Below, piece by piece: positions 33,130 through 44,295 of a stretch of DNA of 64,000 nucleotides. The stretch covers positions 31,130,720 through 31,194,719 of the forward strand of contig OX578286.1 of NCBI GenBank assembly GCA_951217055.1, given 5' to 3'. A model generated the notes under the pieces. The model ran no database searches. It saw only the letters and a list, made by a program, of their open reading frames with translations, and was not told the origin of the DNA. The DNA comes from Gerris lacustris (Eukaryota; Arthropoda; Insecta; Hemiptera; Gerridae). The position numbers and the translations under genes are program-made. Position 1 is the first letter of the stretch. Each line of letters starts with the position of its first letter.

Positions 33130-33800
33130 ATGTTTTAAGGTTTTAAGTCCCCTGAGACCTAGTATGTAGGTTTTTTTTAAAAAAATGTCTGTCCGTAGTC
33201 ATTCGGAGCCTAAACTAATTGGCCAATTTCGATGAAATTTGGCACACATGTACAGAAACATCATACCCCGAGGAAAAAATTGAAAATTGAAATTTAGCCC
33301 TAAATTTGAGAGCTGCTCACCCAAAAACACTGAATAAACGTGATAAATATTGTTTTCTTGAAAACAGTTCAGTCAATTTTAATTTAAAATAATTCTAAAA
33401 TGTAGTCCATTTAAATACGAATCTAACGATATAAGTTGTTTTCCCAGGAAAACTGTATTTCCTGAGAAAAACAACTATAAATGTAGATGGTGATATCCGA
33501 ATGAACCTGGTTCGAATCCCCGCCGTGGAAGAGTTATTTTTATTTAAAATTTTGATAAAATATTCAATAATAATTAAATGTAACCACGAAATTTCGAAAC
33601 AACTAATAAATGGAAAACACTGGGTAAAATCTAGTCCCTTAAAAAACAACTATACATGCAGATGGTGAAATCCGAACGAACCTGGTTCGAATCCCCACCA
33701 TAGAAGAGTTATTTTAATTACAAATTTTGATAAAATATTCAATAATAATTAAATGTAACCACGAAATCTCCAAAGAACTAATAAATGAAAAACACTGGAT
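33130..33800 (+). repeat. Rep-A with duplicated 3' module
   Basis: Blocks run in the Rep-A order: 'ttttaagtcccctgag', 'aaaatgtctgtccg', 'cggagcctaaacta', 'gatgaaatttggcacacatg', 'aatgtagtccattt'. The tRNA-like B box GGTTCGAATCCCC at about 33510 and the GGAAAACACTGGG tail follow. The B box plus tail module is then repeated once more (33625-33800, B box near 33682), so the 3' part is a tandem dimer of about 172 bp. Confidence 0.7.
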
Positions 33801-34205
33801 CAAATAATTATGTATTCTTATATGATACATTTATTACGAGTATAGTATCAGATTCATACGTATTTTTATCCTGTCTCCGTTGTACTCCTCTTTTTTTTAA
33901 AAAAAGATACATGAATAAAACATACACTATTTTAAAAATAGACTATTTTTAAAATACTAAATTTAATTTGCTACGTACAAATAGTTTCTATTATTGTTTC
34001 TTTTCTTTATCACGTTTTTATTATTAGTCTACGCATGAGGAACTAATCATAAAAACTTACTTATTTTTTCCCAATTTATTCTATTTTACTGTAATCTTGA
34101 AGTCATTTCTTCTGTTACATATAAATTATTCATGAGATGAAACAACTTTTTACAACCGCATTGTCTTTGATTACAACAAGGGGCTTGCATTTTTTTTTGC
34201 TATTT
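33801..34205. other. AT-rich non-coding stretch
   Basis: No recognisable feature. Confidence 0.5.
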
Positions 34206-34211
34206 AACATT

Positions 34212-34376
<165 letters not shown>

Positions 34377-34519
34377 CTGAGTCAGATTTCACAGAATTCT
34401 GTCTCAACTCCTACACTGATGTATTCTCTTACGCATTTCGGCTCGTCTCACCGACTCTCAAGATTTTTGTACAATAAAGTTACTTTAATGGAGAGACGTC
34501 TTTCTTTGTTCTTAATATT

Positions 34520-35004
34520 GGTACTTCTTTAGATTGTTACTCCCCTATGATTTTTAGAATACTAATGACATTGATTAAATAACTATTAAGACAAAGGGAT
34601 GTTTAGTCCAATATACGTTGAGACAGGGCCGTCCCTAGGAGTTTAGGCGCCCGGGTCAAAGGCATCATTGGCGCCCCCCCCCCCCCTTATTGCCAAATTC
34701 ACCTAGTAGTTAAGAAGGGGGCCTGGCGGCGCCCCCTAGACGTGGCGCCCGGGTCAGCTTGACCCGGTTGACCCCCCCTAGGGACGGCCCTGCGTTGAGA
34801 CAAAGGAATATCACACTTCTGTTTTTATAAGGGGAGTAACAATCTAAAGAAGAACATTCCGTACACCTTCTTTAGGTTGTTACTCCCCTCTGTTATATTT
34901 ATAAGGGGAGTAACTATCTAAAGAAGAACATTCCGTACACCTTCTTTAGATTGTTACTTCCCTCTGTTTTATTTGTAAGGGGAGTAACAATCTAAAGAAG
35001 TGCC
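34520..35004 (+). mobile_element. Rep-D MITE carrying a nested hAT MITE
   Basis: Ends GGTACTTCTTTAGATTGTTA and CAATCTAAAGAAGTGCC are inverted. Internal inverted pairs of the same TIR occur at 34820-34950. No convincing 8-bp TSD (TTAATATT against ATTATTCT). The interior is split by the hAT element at 34624-34792. Confidence 0.75.
34624..34792. mobile_element. 169-bp hAT MITE with perfect 8-bp TSD CGTTGAGA
   Basis: Ends CAGGGCCGTCCCTAGG and CCTAGGGACGGCCCTG are perfect inverted repeats. CGTTGAGA occurs at 34616-34623 and 34793-34800. Other Rep-D copies (16790, 44595, 61285) keep the uninterrupted sequence, giving an empty site. The interior is GC-rich with a run of about 13 C. Typical of hAT non-autonomous elements. 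Confidence 0.93.
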
Positions 35005-35079
35005 ATTATTCTTATATTAGTCGTATAATAATATTGTGGATAATTTGACAAGGAAAATCTACAACATCAGTTAAGAAAA

Positions 35080-35412
35080 TTGTCTGCCAATTAGTGTGGC
35101 ACATAGCTTCATCGAGTCCTATTATTGGGCAAATAGCCTCATTGGGAATTGGAAGTGTATTTTTTAAACCTGTTATTAAAACCTATTATCCAAATTTCAT
35201 GAAATTAGGTCAAGTATTTTTTTTTATGATGTGGTGGTTAAAAAAAAAAAAAAAATTGACGGACAGACAGACAGAAAAGAGACCAAAAGTTCTGAAAATG
35301 TCAAACGGACTTTTGTCAAGGAATTTTTCAATAAACACACACAAAAAAAAAAAAAAAAATGTACCTCAGAATGTTTAAAATGCTTCCGTTACCTTCCGTA
35401 AGCTCCTAAGCA
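35080..35412 (+). repeat. short Rep-B copy
   Basis: Starts GTCTGCCAATTAGTGTGGCA and ends TTCCGTTACCTTCCG...CTAAGC, the two ends of the full copy at 49716-50430, but with a large internal deletion. A short GACGGACAGACAGACAG stretch remains. AAAAT-type flanks on both sides are compatible with a 4-5 bp TSD. Confidence 0.65.
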
Positions 35413-35646
35413 AAAATCGGTACTTGTTAATTATAGGAGCCATCCCTAAAAGTTAAAGTTGGTTTCTCTAACTTTTAGGCCAATCGGCCACCAGAAGCTG
35501 AGCGGAGCTGAGCGGAGTGTAGCTGAGTGTAGTTGAGTCCAAGGGGTGTGGCAACCGAAAGCTGAGCGGAGTCGAGCTGACTGTAGCGGAGTCTAGCTGA
35601 CTCCGCTCTGTTTTCGTTTGCGTGAACTAAGCTAGTCCACTCAAAA

Positions 35647-35952
35647 ATGTCAACCCAACGAAAACTATTATATTTGTGTTTAAGTTCAGAATCCGAGGAT
35701 TCTGAAACCGAGTTTTCTCTTGCAGCTTGTATCGCATTACCAGCTTATAAGACAGATTGGGAAATTTTCTATCTAGAAAAAGGGATGAATTCGGGGAATT
35801 TCACACCCTTTTTCATGATCTAAACCACGAACAGTTTAAGGAATATTTCCGTATGAATAGCCCTCAGTTTAATGAACTTCTAAATAAGATAAGAGATGAT
35901 ATAACGGGTTGTGATACAAACTATCGGAGAGCTGTAACATCCGAATTAAAAA
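35647..35952 (+). pseudogene. PIF/Harbinger transposase (HARBI1-like) N-terminus, frameshifted
   Basis: ATG at 35647 opens a frame that shifts by one base near 35757 and continues as FLSRKRDEFGEFHTLFHDL and QFKEYFRMNSPQFNELLNKI. These match the conserved start of Harbinger nucleases (GEFH.L...L......YFRM....F..LL..I). After RRAVTSELK (about 35952) the similarity ends. The catalytic DDE domain is absent, lost to deletion or the insertion at 36028. Confidence 0.8.
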
Positions 35953-36027
35953 CCTTTTTTTTAAATACGCCAACACTGATTACTTTTTATTATACTTTAT
36001 TTATTTTCCTTCACATTATATTATTGA

Positions 36028-36751
36028 AAGAGAGATTAGATGGCTATTAAGGTAGAGAAAATAATGAAAATCACCATTTCATTTGAGAAACGTTTCGACC
36101 AATTATTAATGTCATCTTCAAACAAACATATACATAAAATTAATTCAAGGTAATTATAATTATTCATTATAAATTTTGGCATATCCTTAATCCCACTGAA
36201 ATCAAGTTTTAATTAAGAACCACTGTATAAGATGAATCTCCTCGATGAATAGTTGTTATGAAGATCACATGTATACAGCTTTTTGATAATTGTATTTTTA
36301 GTTATTATTATATATTTTTTAGAATGTTATAAATTGTTACTAGTTTTGTTTAATATTTTAATTTATATTTATACATATTAACATTTACTGGTTATTTCGA
36401 TGTCGGTATGTTATACCAACGTGCCACTGTTAAACTTTTTAATTTTAGACAGTATTATATAATGAAACAATAATGACGTATGTAAGTATATTTTTTACTG
36501 AATACAAGTCTTAATTAAAACTTGATTTCAGTAAAATTAGAAGTATATGTCAAAATGTTTAATGAATAATTAAACCCTATATAATTACTAATTTTTATTT
36601 TATAATTACTTTATTTTAAAGCTATATATTATGCTTGTTTAAATTTTAAAATAAAACAAGACTGAAGATGACATTAATAATTGGTCGAAACGTTTCTCAA
36701 ATAAAATAGTGATTTTCTACACTATATTAGCCAGCTAATCTCTCGTTCATT
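36028..36751. mobile_element. inverted-repeat element with hammerhead-like motifs in both arms
   Basis: The left arm begins GAGAGATTAGATGGCTATTA. The right arm is its complement (AGCCAGCTAATCTCTC), continuing through TTTGAGAAACGTTTCGACC and ATTATTAATGTCATCTTCA. Further inner parts (TTTTAATTAAGA with ACTGAAATCAAG) are also inverted. On the plus strand 36663-36697 reads CTGAAGATGAC, a short spacer, then GGTCGAAACG. This resembles a hammerhead core CUGANGA...GAAAC with a 3-bp stem II (GAC/GUC) and one extra U. Such CTGAAGATG...GAAAC motifs are widespread in animal Penelope-type elements. Confidence 0.6.
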
Positions 36752-37039
36752 TATCTACAAGAGTGTATTAATTAATTAATAAAAAGTTTATTCATTTAAT
36801 TTTTTAATAATATTATTGTTGTGGGTGGAGGGGGAAGCGGAGTCAGCTTTCAAAACCGACCGACTAAGCGGAGTCGAGATGCGTCGCTAGGCTCAGCTCA
36901 GCTCCGCTCCGCAACCGGTGGCCACCCTTACATTTAAAACAATGGGATTCGATTTCACAAGCTGAGTCAACTCCGCTCAGCTCCGCTCCGCTCAGCTTCT
37001 GGTGGCCGATCGGCCTTAGGATGGCTCCTAATTAACCCA

Positions 37040-37240
37040 AAAATAGCTTTAAACGCGGACGGCGAGAGGCCGGGTTCGATTCCCTGCCGAGTAAAATTTA
37101 TTTTTATGATAAATTTTGATAAAATGTTCAATAATAATTAAATGTACCCACGAAAACTAATGAATGGAAAACACTGGGCTAAGTAATTATGAACTCGTGA
37201 AAGAGAAAGTTTGTCTGAGTTGTCTCGGACCGATTTTTAC
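37040..37240 (+). repeat. Rep-A 3' module
   Basis: AATAGCTTTAAACGCGGAC, the B box GGTTCGATTCCC (about 37073), the 'aaaatgttcaataata' block and GGAAAACACTGGGCTAAG are present. The AGAGAAAGT end and GTTGTCTCGGACCG follow. Confidence 0.7.
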
Positions 37241-38697
37241 AATTAATATTATCTTTTAACAGCGCGGGAAAATCGAAAAAATGTGGTGAGGAGCCAATGA
37301 GAGGTCAGGATTTAGAATTCGAGAAGGTTGGGCCAACTAGGCAAATAAAAATATCACTGGATCCACCCCTCCCACAGGCCTAGTGGATTTTATTTTGTTC
37401 CTCATATAGATTTGCCAATCTGAGTGTCAAAGATAATATCTACTAATTGAAAAAATCGGGTACGGGGTACCTCGGAACTTTTTGTCACTTCGGACTTCGG
37501 AGGCCTACTCCTACACAAAAGTGGCATCTTCTCCTGCTTCGCAGCAGGAGGGAGCAGTATTGGGCGAGGTCAGTACTTAGACGGGTGACCGTTTTAAAGT
37601 AACTGATTTCTTTACTATCATTTTTACAAAAAAAAATTATACATTTATTTTATTTCATTTATTTAATCATTTGAATTTTGGCGGTATTTTGGCAGACGTA
37701 AACAAACTTTGACGATTAACAAATGTATCCCAGTCCCAGTAAATAATAATTATGTTTGCTTATAACTTTTAAACTAATTAAAGGAATTTCATCGTTTTTT
37801 TTTATATTTGTTTCTTATTCTTTACCTGTTCCAACGATATGCTATATGTCAAAAACGTATTTATACTTTCGGTATTATTAACCGTCAAAGTTTCAAAATT
37901 CAAAAATCGATAACTTCAAACTAAATTTGGCAGATTTGTTTGTCATAAAGAGAGGCACATTCGTGCCAAATTTTAACTCGATCGGACCACTTTTCGATTT
38001 TTACGATTATTTTAAATGTTTGCTAAGTTAACAAACTCAGTTCAAGATGGGGGAAAATGTTGATTTTTCGGGCGGCACAACTAGAATTAAGGACTGATTT
38101 TTCTGCCAAGTTTAAACTCTCTAGGTTAAATACCCTGGGTGCTACGATGATAACACACATACAGACGTCATGCTAAAAACCACTTAGGAGGTCTTAAAAA
38201 CACCCAAAACGGATAATTCAGTTAAAATCTCGAAAAAAAAAAAAAAAATTGGGTGAAAACAATACCTTTCCTACCAGAGGTGAGGAAAAGTAAAAACGTA
38301 TAGAAGTAACTATTGCATATAGAATAAGTAGATGAACATTCGAATCGCCGACCTAGGAAGACGCCTTTTTGTTTTATCAAAGGCGAAGTCTAAAGTTAAA
38401 TTAAATTGCTTAACTAGTAAATTTAGAAAAGTACAAATGTCTGTCTGTATAAAACCGCAAGAGAAAGTGAATTACCGTAGTTGCTTTTTTCTTATTTTTT
38501 TTTTCAGTAGATTGTGAGGCTCAATTACCTTGCTAGAAGGAAATTTCTCTTTAACTATCAAACGATTTCCTTACTCGGCGTTACCACGCTAGAATGAACA
38601 AGTCACTTTTACAATCAGCTGAAAACATATTCAGTTGTCTCATTCTTATAAAATGTAGAAGTAATCTCACAACTATCTTTATAATTAAGACGTGGGT
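37241..38697. other. non-coding stretch with unclassified repeat-like DNA
   Basis: No gene. Blocks near 37900-38120 have the 'aattttaactcgatcggacc' and 'caagtttaaactctc' style of other dispersed repeats but have no second copy in the window. A CTTCTCCTGCTTCGCAGCAG hairpin lies near 37530. Confidence 0.45.
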
Positions 38698-39930
38698 GTA
38701 ATCTAACTAGGCATCGCATGGCTCTATCATTGAAGCGAGCGTATAGTAAAACATACTAGTCCAGGCTGCGGGACATAGCTTGGCAGTAGGCGTTTGAAAA
38801 AAACAAACCGGTGGAGAGCGGCCATGTCTCACCAATTATGGTGGACAATGTGATTTTCATGATCCTGAGTACAGAATTAGTTAGAAGACCAAAAATCAAG
38901 TCGATGTAATTTTCACACTTGATAGGTTAGTTATTCAAATATTACTAAAAATCAACGTGGTCACCTGTTAAGGGACAAACTAACATCATCTTGATTTTCG
39001 GTCTACTAACTAATTCTGTACTCAGGATCATGAAAATCACTTTTTCCACCATAATTGGTGAGACGTGGCCGCTCTCCACCGGTTTGTTTTTTTCAAACGC
39101 CTATTGCCAAGCTATGTCCCGCAGACAAACTTAGCCGACCACATATTCTTAAAAGGCACTAAAAGATTGACTTGTATACAAAATTCTAGCTTGATGTTAG
39201 TCAGAAACTTTTTTGCACGCTATCTCCTGGACTATACGCATTGAATAATAAGAAAATAGATAATCATGATGAGTTGATAGTTAAAGAGTATGCTTGCAAT
39301 GTAGAGTCTAGTAGTGGGGGAGCCACTCTGCATTCTTACTATTCCACTAACTGTTACACGTGTCGGAAATCTCCTTTTAAAGTATTATAAAATGTAACAC
39401 TTCACTACACAAAAACCTGTGCTTGTATCAAGTTGAAATTTTATATGCCTGCTTCAATTGTACTTTAGACAATGTATATGAAGTTTTATTAAAATCGTTA
39501 CGTTAGAACGTAAGATATCGGTAAAAACGTTGTTTTCTCTATTTTAAACGTTTAGGTCCAGTGTAATAGTAATAATGATCTTAATCAGTTCATAGCGATG
39601 TCACTATGTCGCTTGTTGATTTTTTACTAGAAAACAATGTATGTCATAAAAATGTTCGCCTTATCTAATAGGTGATGATAGAATCTTTTCCCGTCCTGAA
39701 ATTTCAATTTTAAATTTAAAGCTCACGTGTACGCGAGCGTTGAGCGTGAACTCTTAGACGGATAACGTTGTACAACAAACTTAGCCTGAGCATTAGTAAA
39801 ACGAAAATGTATACCAAATTTCAACAGCGAATTGGTCAATTTTTAGTCACGTTATCGTCGGACACGTAAACGTTACTGACAGACAGGATGCATACTTTGT
39901 TGAATGTAAGAAGCTCGCGTACGTTCACTT
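38698..39930 (+). repeat. Rep-C long copy with an inserted foldback
   Basis: It begins AACTAGGCATCGCATGGCTC, also found at 61720. It continues through TGTATCAAGTTGAAATTTT, 'gaagttttattaaaatcg' and 'gttttctctatt', then GCTCACGTGTACGCGAGCG. It ends GAAGCTCGCGTACG. The copy at 61712-62480 has the same order without the 38762-39124 insert. Confidence 0.7.
38762..39124. mobile_element. foldback element, 140-bp inverted arms
   Basis: Left arm 38768-38905 (TGCGGGACATAGCTTGGCAG...CACCAATTATGGTGGA...CTAACTAATTC reversed) and right arm 38985-39124 are about 90% complementary. The spacer of roughly 80 bp has no similarity elsewhere. The related Rep-C copy at 61712 lacks it. No clear TSD. Confidence 0.75.
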
Positions 39931-42900
39931 CACGATTCAATAATTTTTTTCTGGAATCATCAATTTCTTTCTGTGAAGGTCCGACTGTATTTACACATTC
40001 TATGACCGTTGTTTTGGTTACAATCTTAATTATTTATTTGGATATAGTTTAGGTTGGCATTACTGATACTTTGAGTGTAACTATCACCCGGGAAAATATT
40101 TGAATTTAAAAAAAAAACAACAACAAGATAAAATAATCTTTTTCTGATATTTTAAAGTCTGTTTCTTTTCTCTGTACTAAATAACAAATTATCAAGGAAG
40201 CTCAAATCTAGAGAGTTTTCAATTTAATTATTCGCAACACAAATGCAAATAACTCTCCACATCCATCAACAATTGGAATCATACTTCGTTACTTGCAAAT
40301 ACAACGATTGAAAAATAGAAAGGCGGAATTTCAGTTTAAGAAAATAAAATTTATCTTCAAGGTTTTAAAAAAATAAATCAATATTTGCAATTCGATCTAC
40401 CTCTTTTTTTAAATTTCCTGTCAATGCTTTTTTTTTAAATTTATTGACTTTGAATTGTGGAATAGACGGAGCTAAGATTAATGTACAATGCTCATTAACA
40501 GTCAGGTTATACTAGGTTAATTAAACTTCGGTTATATGTTATAAGTGTATTTTAATTAACTGTTCTGTTAAAAAATGATTTTAGAGCAGGCAAAATAATA
40601 GTATATTATGTTACTAGGCTGTGAAGTTAGTTTTTTCTTTACCGCGGCAATTACATTTACTGTCGAGCGAAGCGAGACAGTAAATATTGCCAAGGTAAAG
40701 AAAAAACACTTCACAGTCGCGTAGCATGTGCTATTTTTTCCGAGGTAGCAGACAATGAAAAAAACATTAAATATTAATCACAAATCAATATATAATAATA
40801 ACAAATATTAGTATATACTTAAGACTTAAAAAAAGAAACCTTAAAAAGAGGTTACACTATAAGAAAAGATAAATAAAACGCATTGACATCTAGCGGATTT
40901 TAATCTTACTAGAAGCATTTCCACAAAGACTGCAGCACTACTAACGGAAGTTTTGACAACTACCCGCCGGAAAATAAAAATCTTTTAGTTCCTAGGACGT
41001 AAAAGATTTTTTCTTTACAGCTAGGAGTAATGAAAAGATTTTTTAAGTCCACGTAATGAAAAAATGGATTTTAGCTATGTTTTTTAGGCTCTAAAGTTAC
41101 TATTTCACAGCCTACCACGGAAAAAGGAATTTTATTTCTGTGTTTGTTGTTCAAAAAAATCTACGGGAATAATAAAATTTACCTTGTTGTTATTACCGAT
41201 AAAAAACATTGTGGCCCTCCGGGAGATCGAACCAGGGATCTCTTATTCCACTGGTTTATTTTTTGTTTTTTCGGGGCCTTCCAAATTTTCCAAATTTTCT
41301 AAATTTGTTTCTTTTATAGAGAATAAAAAACTTTCACTACACAAAAACTTTTGATTGTATCAGGTTAAAATGTTACATGCCTGTTTCTTGTATGTACTTT
41401 AGTTTAGACGATGTGCATGAAGTTTTATTAAAATCTTTGACGTTAGAACCGGTAAAAACGTTTTTTCTCTATTTTAAATGTTTAAATCCGATTTAAACGT
41501 TTTAGCGATCTTTAACACTTAATAGCACTTAAAAGTTGTTTCTCATTGAATAAATGAAGTTTCTTTCCGTCCTGAAATTTCAATTTTAAATTTAAAGCTC
41601 ACGTTTACGCGAGCGTTGAGCGTGAACTCTTAGACGGATAACACTGCACAACGAACTTAGCCTGAGCATTAGTAAAACGAAAATGTATACCAAATTTCAA
41701 CAGCGAATTGGTCAATTTTTAGTCACGTTATCGTCGGACACGTAAACGTTACTGACAGACAGGATGCATACTTTGTTGAATGTAAGAAGCTCGCGTACGT
41801 TCACTTCACGATTCAATAATTTTTTTCTGGAATCATCAATTTCTTTCTGTGAAGGTCCGACTGTATTTACACATTCTATGACCGTTGTTTTGGTTACAAT
41901 CTTAATTATTTATTTGGATATAGTTTAGGTTGGCATTACTGATACTTTGAGTGTAACTATCACCCGGGAAAATATTTGAATTTAAAAAAAAAAACAACAA
42001 CAAGATAAAATAATCTTTTTCTGATATTTTAAAGTCTGTTTCTTTTCTCTGTACTAAATAACAAATTATCAAGGAAGCTCAAATCTAGAGAGTTTTCAAT
42101 TTAATTATTCGCAACACAAATGCAAATAACTCTCCACATCCATCAACAATTGGAATCATACTTCGTTACTTGCAAATACAACGATTGAAAAATAGAAAGG
42201 CGGAATTTCAGTTTAAGAAAATAAAATTTATCTTCAAGGTTTTAAAAAAATAAATCAATATTTGCAATTCGATCTACCTCTTTTTTTAAATTTCCTGTCA
42301 ATGCTTTTTTTTTAAATTTATTGACTTTGAATTGTGGAATAGACGGAGCTAAGATTAATGTACAATGCTCATTAACAGTCAGGTTATACTAGGTTAATTA
42401 AACTTCGGTTATATGTTATAAGTGTATTTTAATTAACTGTTCTGTTAAAAAATGATTTTAGAGCAGGCAAAATAATAGTATATTATGTTACTAGGCTGTG
42501 AAGTTAGTTTTTTCTTTACCGCGGCAATTACATTTACTGTCGAGCGAAGCGAGACAGTAAATATTGCCAAGGTAAAGAAAAAACACTTCACAGTCGCGTA
42601 GCATGTGCTATTTTTTCCGAGGTAGCAGACAATGAAAAAAACATTAAATATTAATCACAAATCAATATATAATAATAACAAATATTAGTATATACTTAAG
42701 ACTTAAAAAAAGAAACCTTAAAAAGAGGTTACACTATAAGAAAAGATAAATAAAACGCATTGACATCTAGCGGATTTTAATCTTACTAGAAGCATTTCCA
42801 CAAAGACTGCAGCACTACTAACGGAAGTTTTGACAACTACCCGCCGGAAAATAAAAATCTTTTAGTTCCTAGGACGTAAAAGATTTTTTCTTTACAGCTA

Positions 42901-43138
42901 GGAGTAATGAAAAGATTTTTTAAGTCCACGTAATGAAAAAATGGATTTTAGCTATGTTTTTTAGGCTCTAAAGTTACTATTTCACAGCCTACCACGGAAA
43001 AAGGAATTTTATTTCTGTGTTTGTTGTTCAAAAAAATCTACGGGAATAATAAAATTTACCTTGTTGTTATTACCGATAAAAAACATTGTGGCCCTCCGGG
43101 AGATTGAACCAGGGACTTCTTATTCCACTGGTTTATTG
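39703..43138 (+). repeat. tandem duplication, two 1.57-kb copies linked by a 300-bp block
   Basis: 39703-41270 recurs at 41570-43138 at an offset of 1876 with only a handful of differences, mostly in the first 100 bp and in an A run. Between them lies a 300-bp block (41271-41569) that recurs at 43715-44030. A more diverged version precedes the first copy (39410-39700). Each copy contains the Rep-C block, a hairpin (TTTACTGTCGAGCGAAGCGA and complement) and, near its end, a tRNA-like B box on the minus strand (GGTTCGATCTCC). Non-coding. Confidence 0.9.
40617..40724. other. long hairpin, also at 42483-42591
   Basis: CTGTGAAG...TTTTTTCTTTACC / GGCAAT / TTTACTGTC pairs with GACAGTAAA / ATTGCC / GGTAAAG...CTTCACAG around a GAGCGAAGCGA loop. 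The arm is about 45 bp with small bulges. The same CTTTACC/GGTAAAG plus hairpin design occurs in Rep-E. Confidence 0.7.
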
Positions 43139-43267
43139 CTTCCGAGCTTACCGAAGGTAACGGAAGCATTGTGTTCACTTTTGAGAACGAAAAACTTTTA
43201 TGCCTCCGATTTCAAAAATTCCAAGACAGAAATCCGTTTCAGACATCAGGGAACATTTTTGGTCTCG

Positions 43268-43303
<36 letters not shown>

Positions 43304-43714
43304 GGTCTGTGTGTCCGCGAATTATGAAACGTGCAACGATAACTTGAGTAAATGTCGACCGATTTTAATGAAATTTGGTAGACATGTTCATTTTACCAAT
43401 GCTCAGGACGAGTTCGTTGGACAACGTTATCCGTCCAAGCGTTCACGAGTAACGCTCGCGTAAACGTGAACTTTATATTTAAAATTGGAATTTTTGGTCG
43501 GGGAAAAAATCTAACTTTATCTATTCAATGAGACTAACATTTTTTTCAAATACAATTTTTTAGTAAAACCAACAGCGACACCGCTATGAAGTGTTAAAGA
43601 TCGCTAAAACTATTAATAGTTTTTACAAAATAAACAATATAACAATAAAGTAATACAACAATAATTGTTATAGTACATGATAGGATGCGAGGAAGCTATG
43701 TGCCACACTAATTG
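43139..43714 (-). mobile_element. Rep-B insertion with 4-bp TSD TATT
   Basis: Inserted in the second tandem copy relative to the first: the uninterrupted site is at about 41260-41272. It begins GCTTCCGAGCTTACCGAAGG and ends GCCACACTAATTGGCAGTC; TATT occurs on both sides. It contains a (GTCT)n run (43268-43312) and a Rep-C block at 43340-43480, so it is composite. Confidence 0.75.
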
Positions 43715-44295
43715 GCAGTCTATTTTTTGTTTTTTTGGGGCCTTCCAAATTCCCAAATTTTCTAAATTTGTTTCTTTTATAGAGAATAAAAAACTTTCAC
43801 TACACAAAAACTTTTGATTGTATCAGGTTAAAATGTTACATGCCTGTTTCTTGTATGTGCTTTAGTTTAGACGATGTGCATGAAGTTTTATTAAAATCTT
43901 TGACGTTAGAACCGGTAAAAACGTTTTTTCTCTATTTTAAATGTTTAAATCCGATTTAAACGTTTTAGCGATATTTAACACTTAATAGCACTTAAAAGTT
44001 GTTTCTCATTGAATAAATGAAGTTTTTTCCCGTCCTAAAATTCCAATTTTCCATTTTGAAGCATACATTTACACGAGCGTTGCGCGCGAACGCTTGGGCA
44101 GATAATTTTTTTCCAACGAACTCATACTGAGCATTAGTAAAATGAATATGTGTACAAAATTTCAATTAAATCGGACGACTTTTACTAAAGTTATCGTCAT
44201 TGGTCGATTTTCTGACGGTTAATTTTGTGACGGCGATTTCGTTAACGTTCTTTTTTCCAGACGCTGTAACGTGCCATAAGGAACTTCGTTCCAAA
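43715..44295 (+). repeat. 300-bp block plus Rep-C end
   Basis: 43715-44030 is nearly identical to 41271-41569. It then continues into a different Rep-C version (ACACGAGCGTTGCGCGCGAA) that ends GGAACTTCGTTCC. Confidence 0.7.

Larger units (their letters stand above)
35478..37015 (+). mobile_element. PIF/Harbinger DNA transposon relic, 3-bp TSD TTA
   Basis: TIR GGCCAATCGGCCACCAGAAG at the left and its complement at the right (one mismatch in about 32 bp) are flanked by TTA at 35475-35477 and 37016-37018. The 3-bp TWA target is diagnostic of PIF/Harbinger. Subterminal regions are dense in AGCGGAGT and AGCTGAGCGG motifs on both sides, probable transposase-binding repeats. Inside are a broken transposase start and an inverted-repeat insertion, so the element is dead. 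Confidence 0.9.

Noticed and set aside
41205..41262. tRNA gene on the minus strand (GGTTCGATCTCC B box)
   Set aside because: No anticodon or acceptor stem forms and no A box at the right distance; it is part of a duplicated repeat, as are the Rep-A B boxes.
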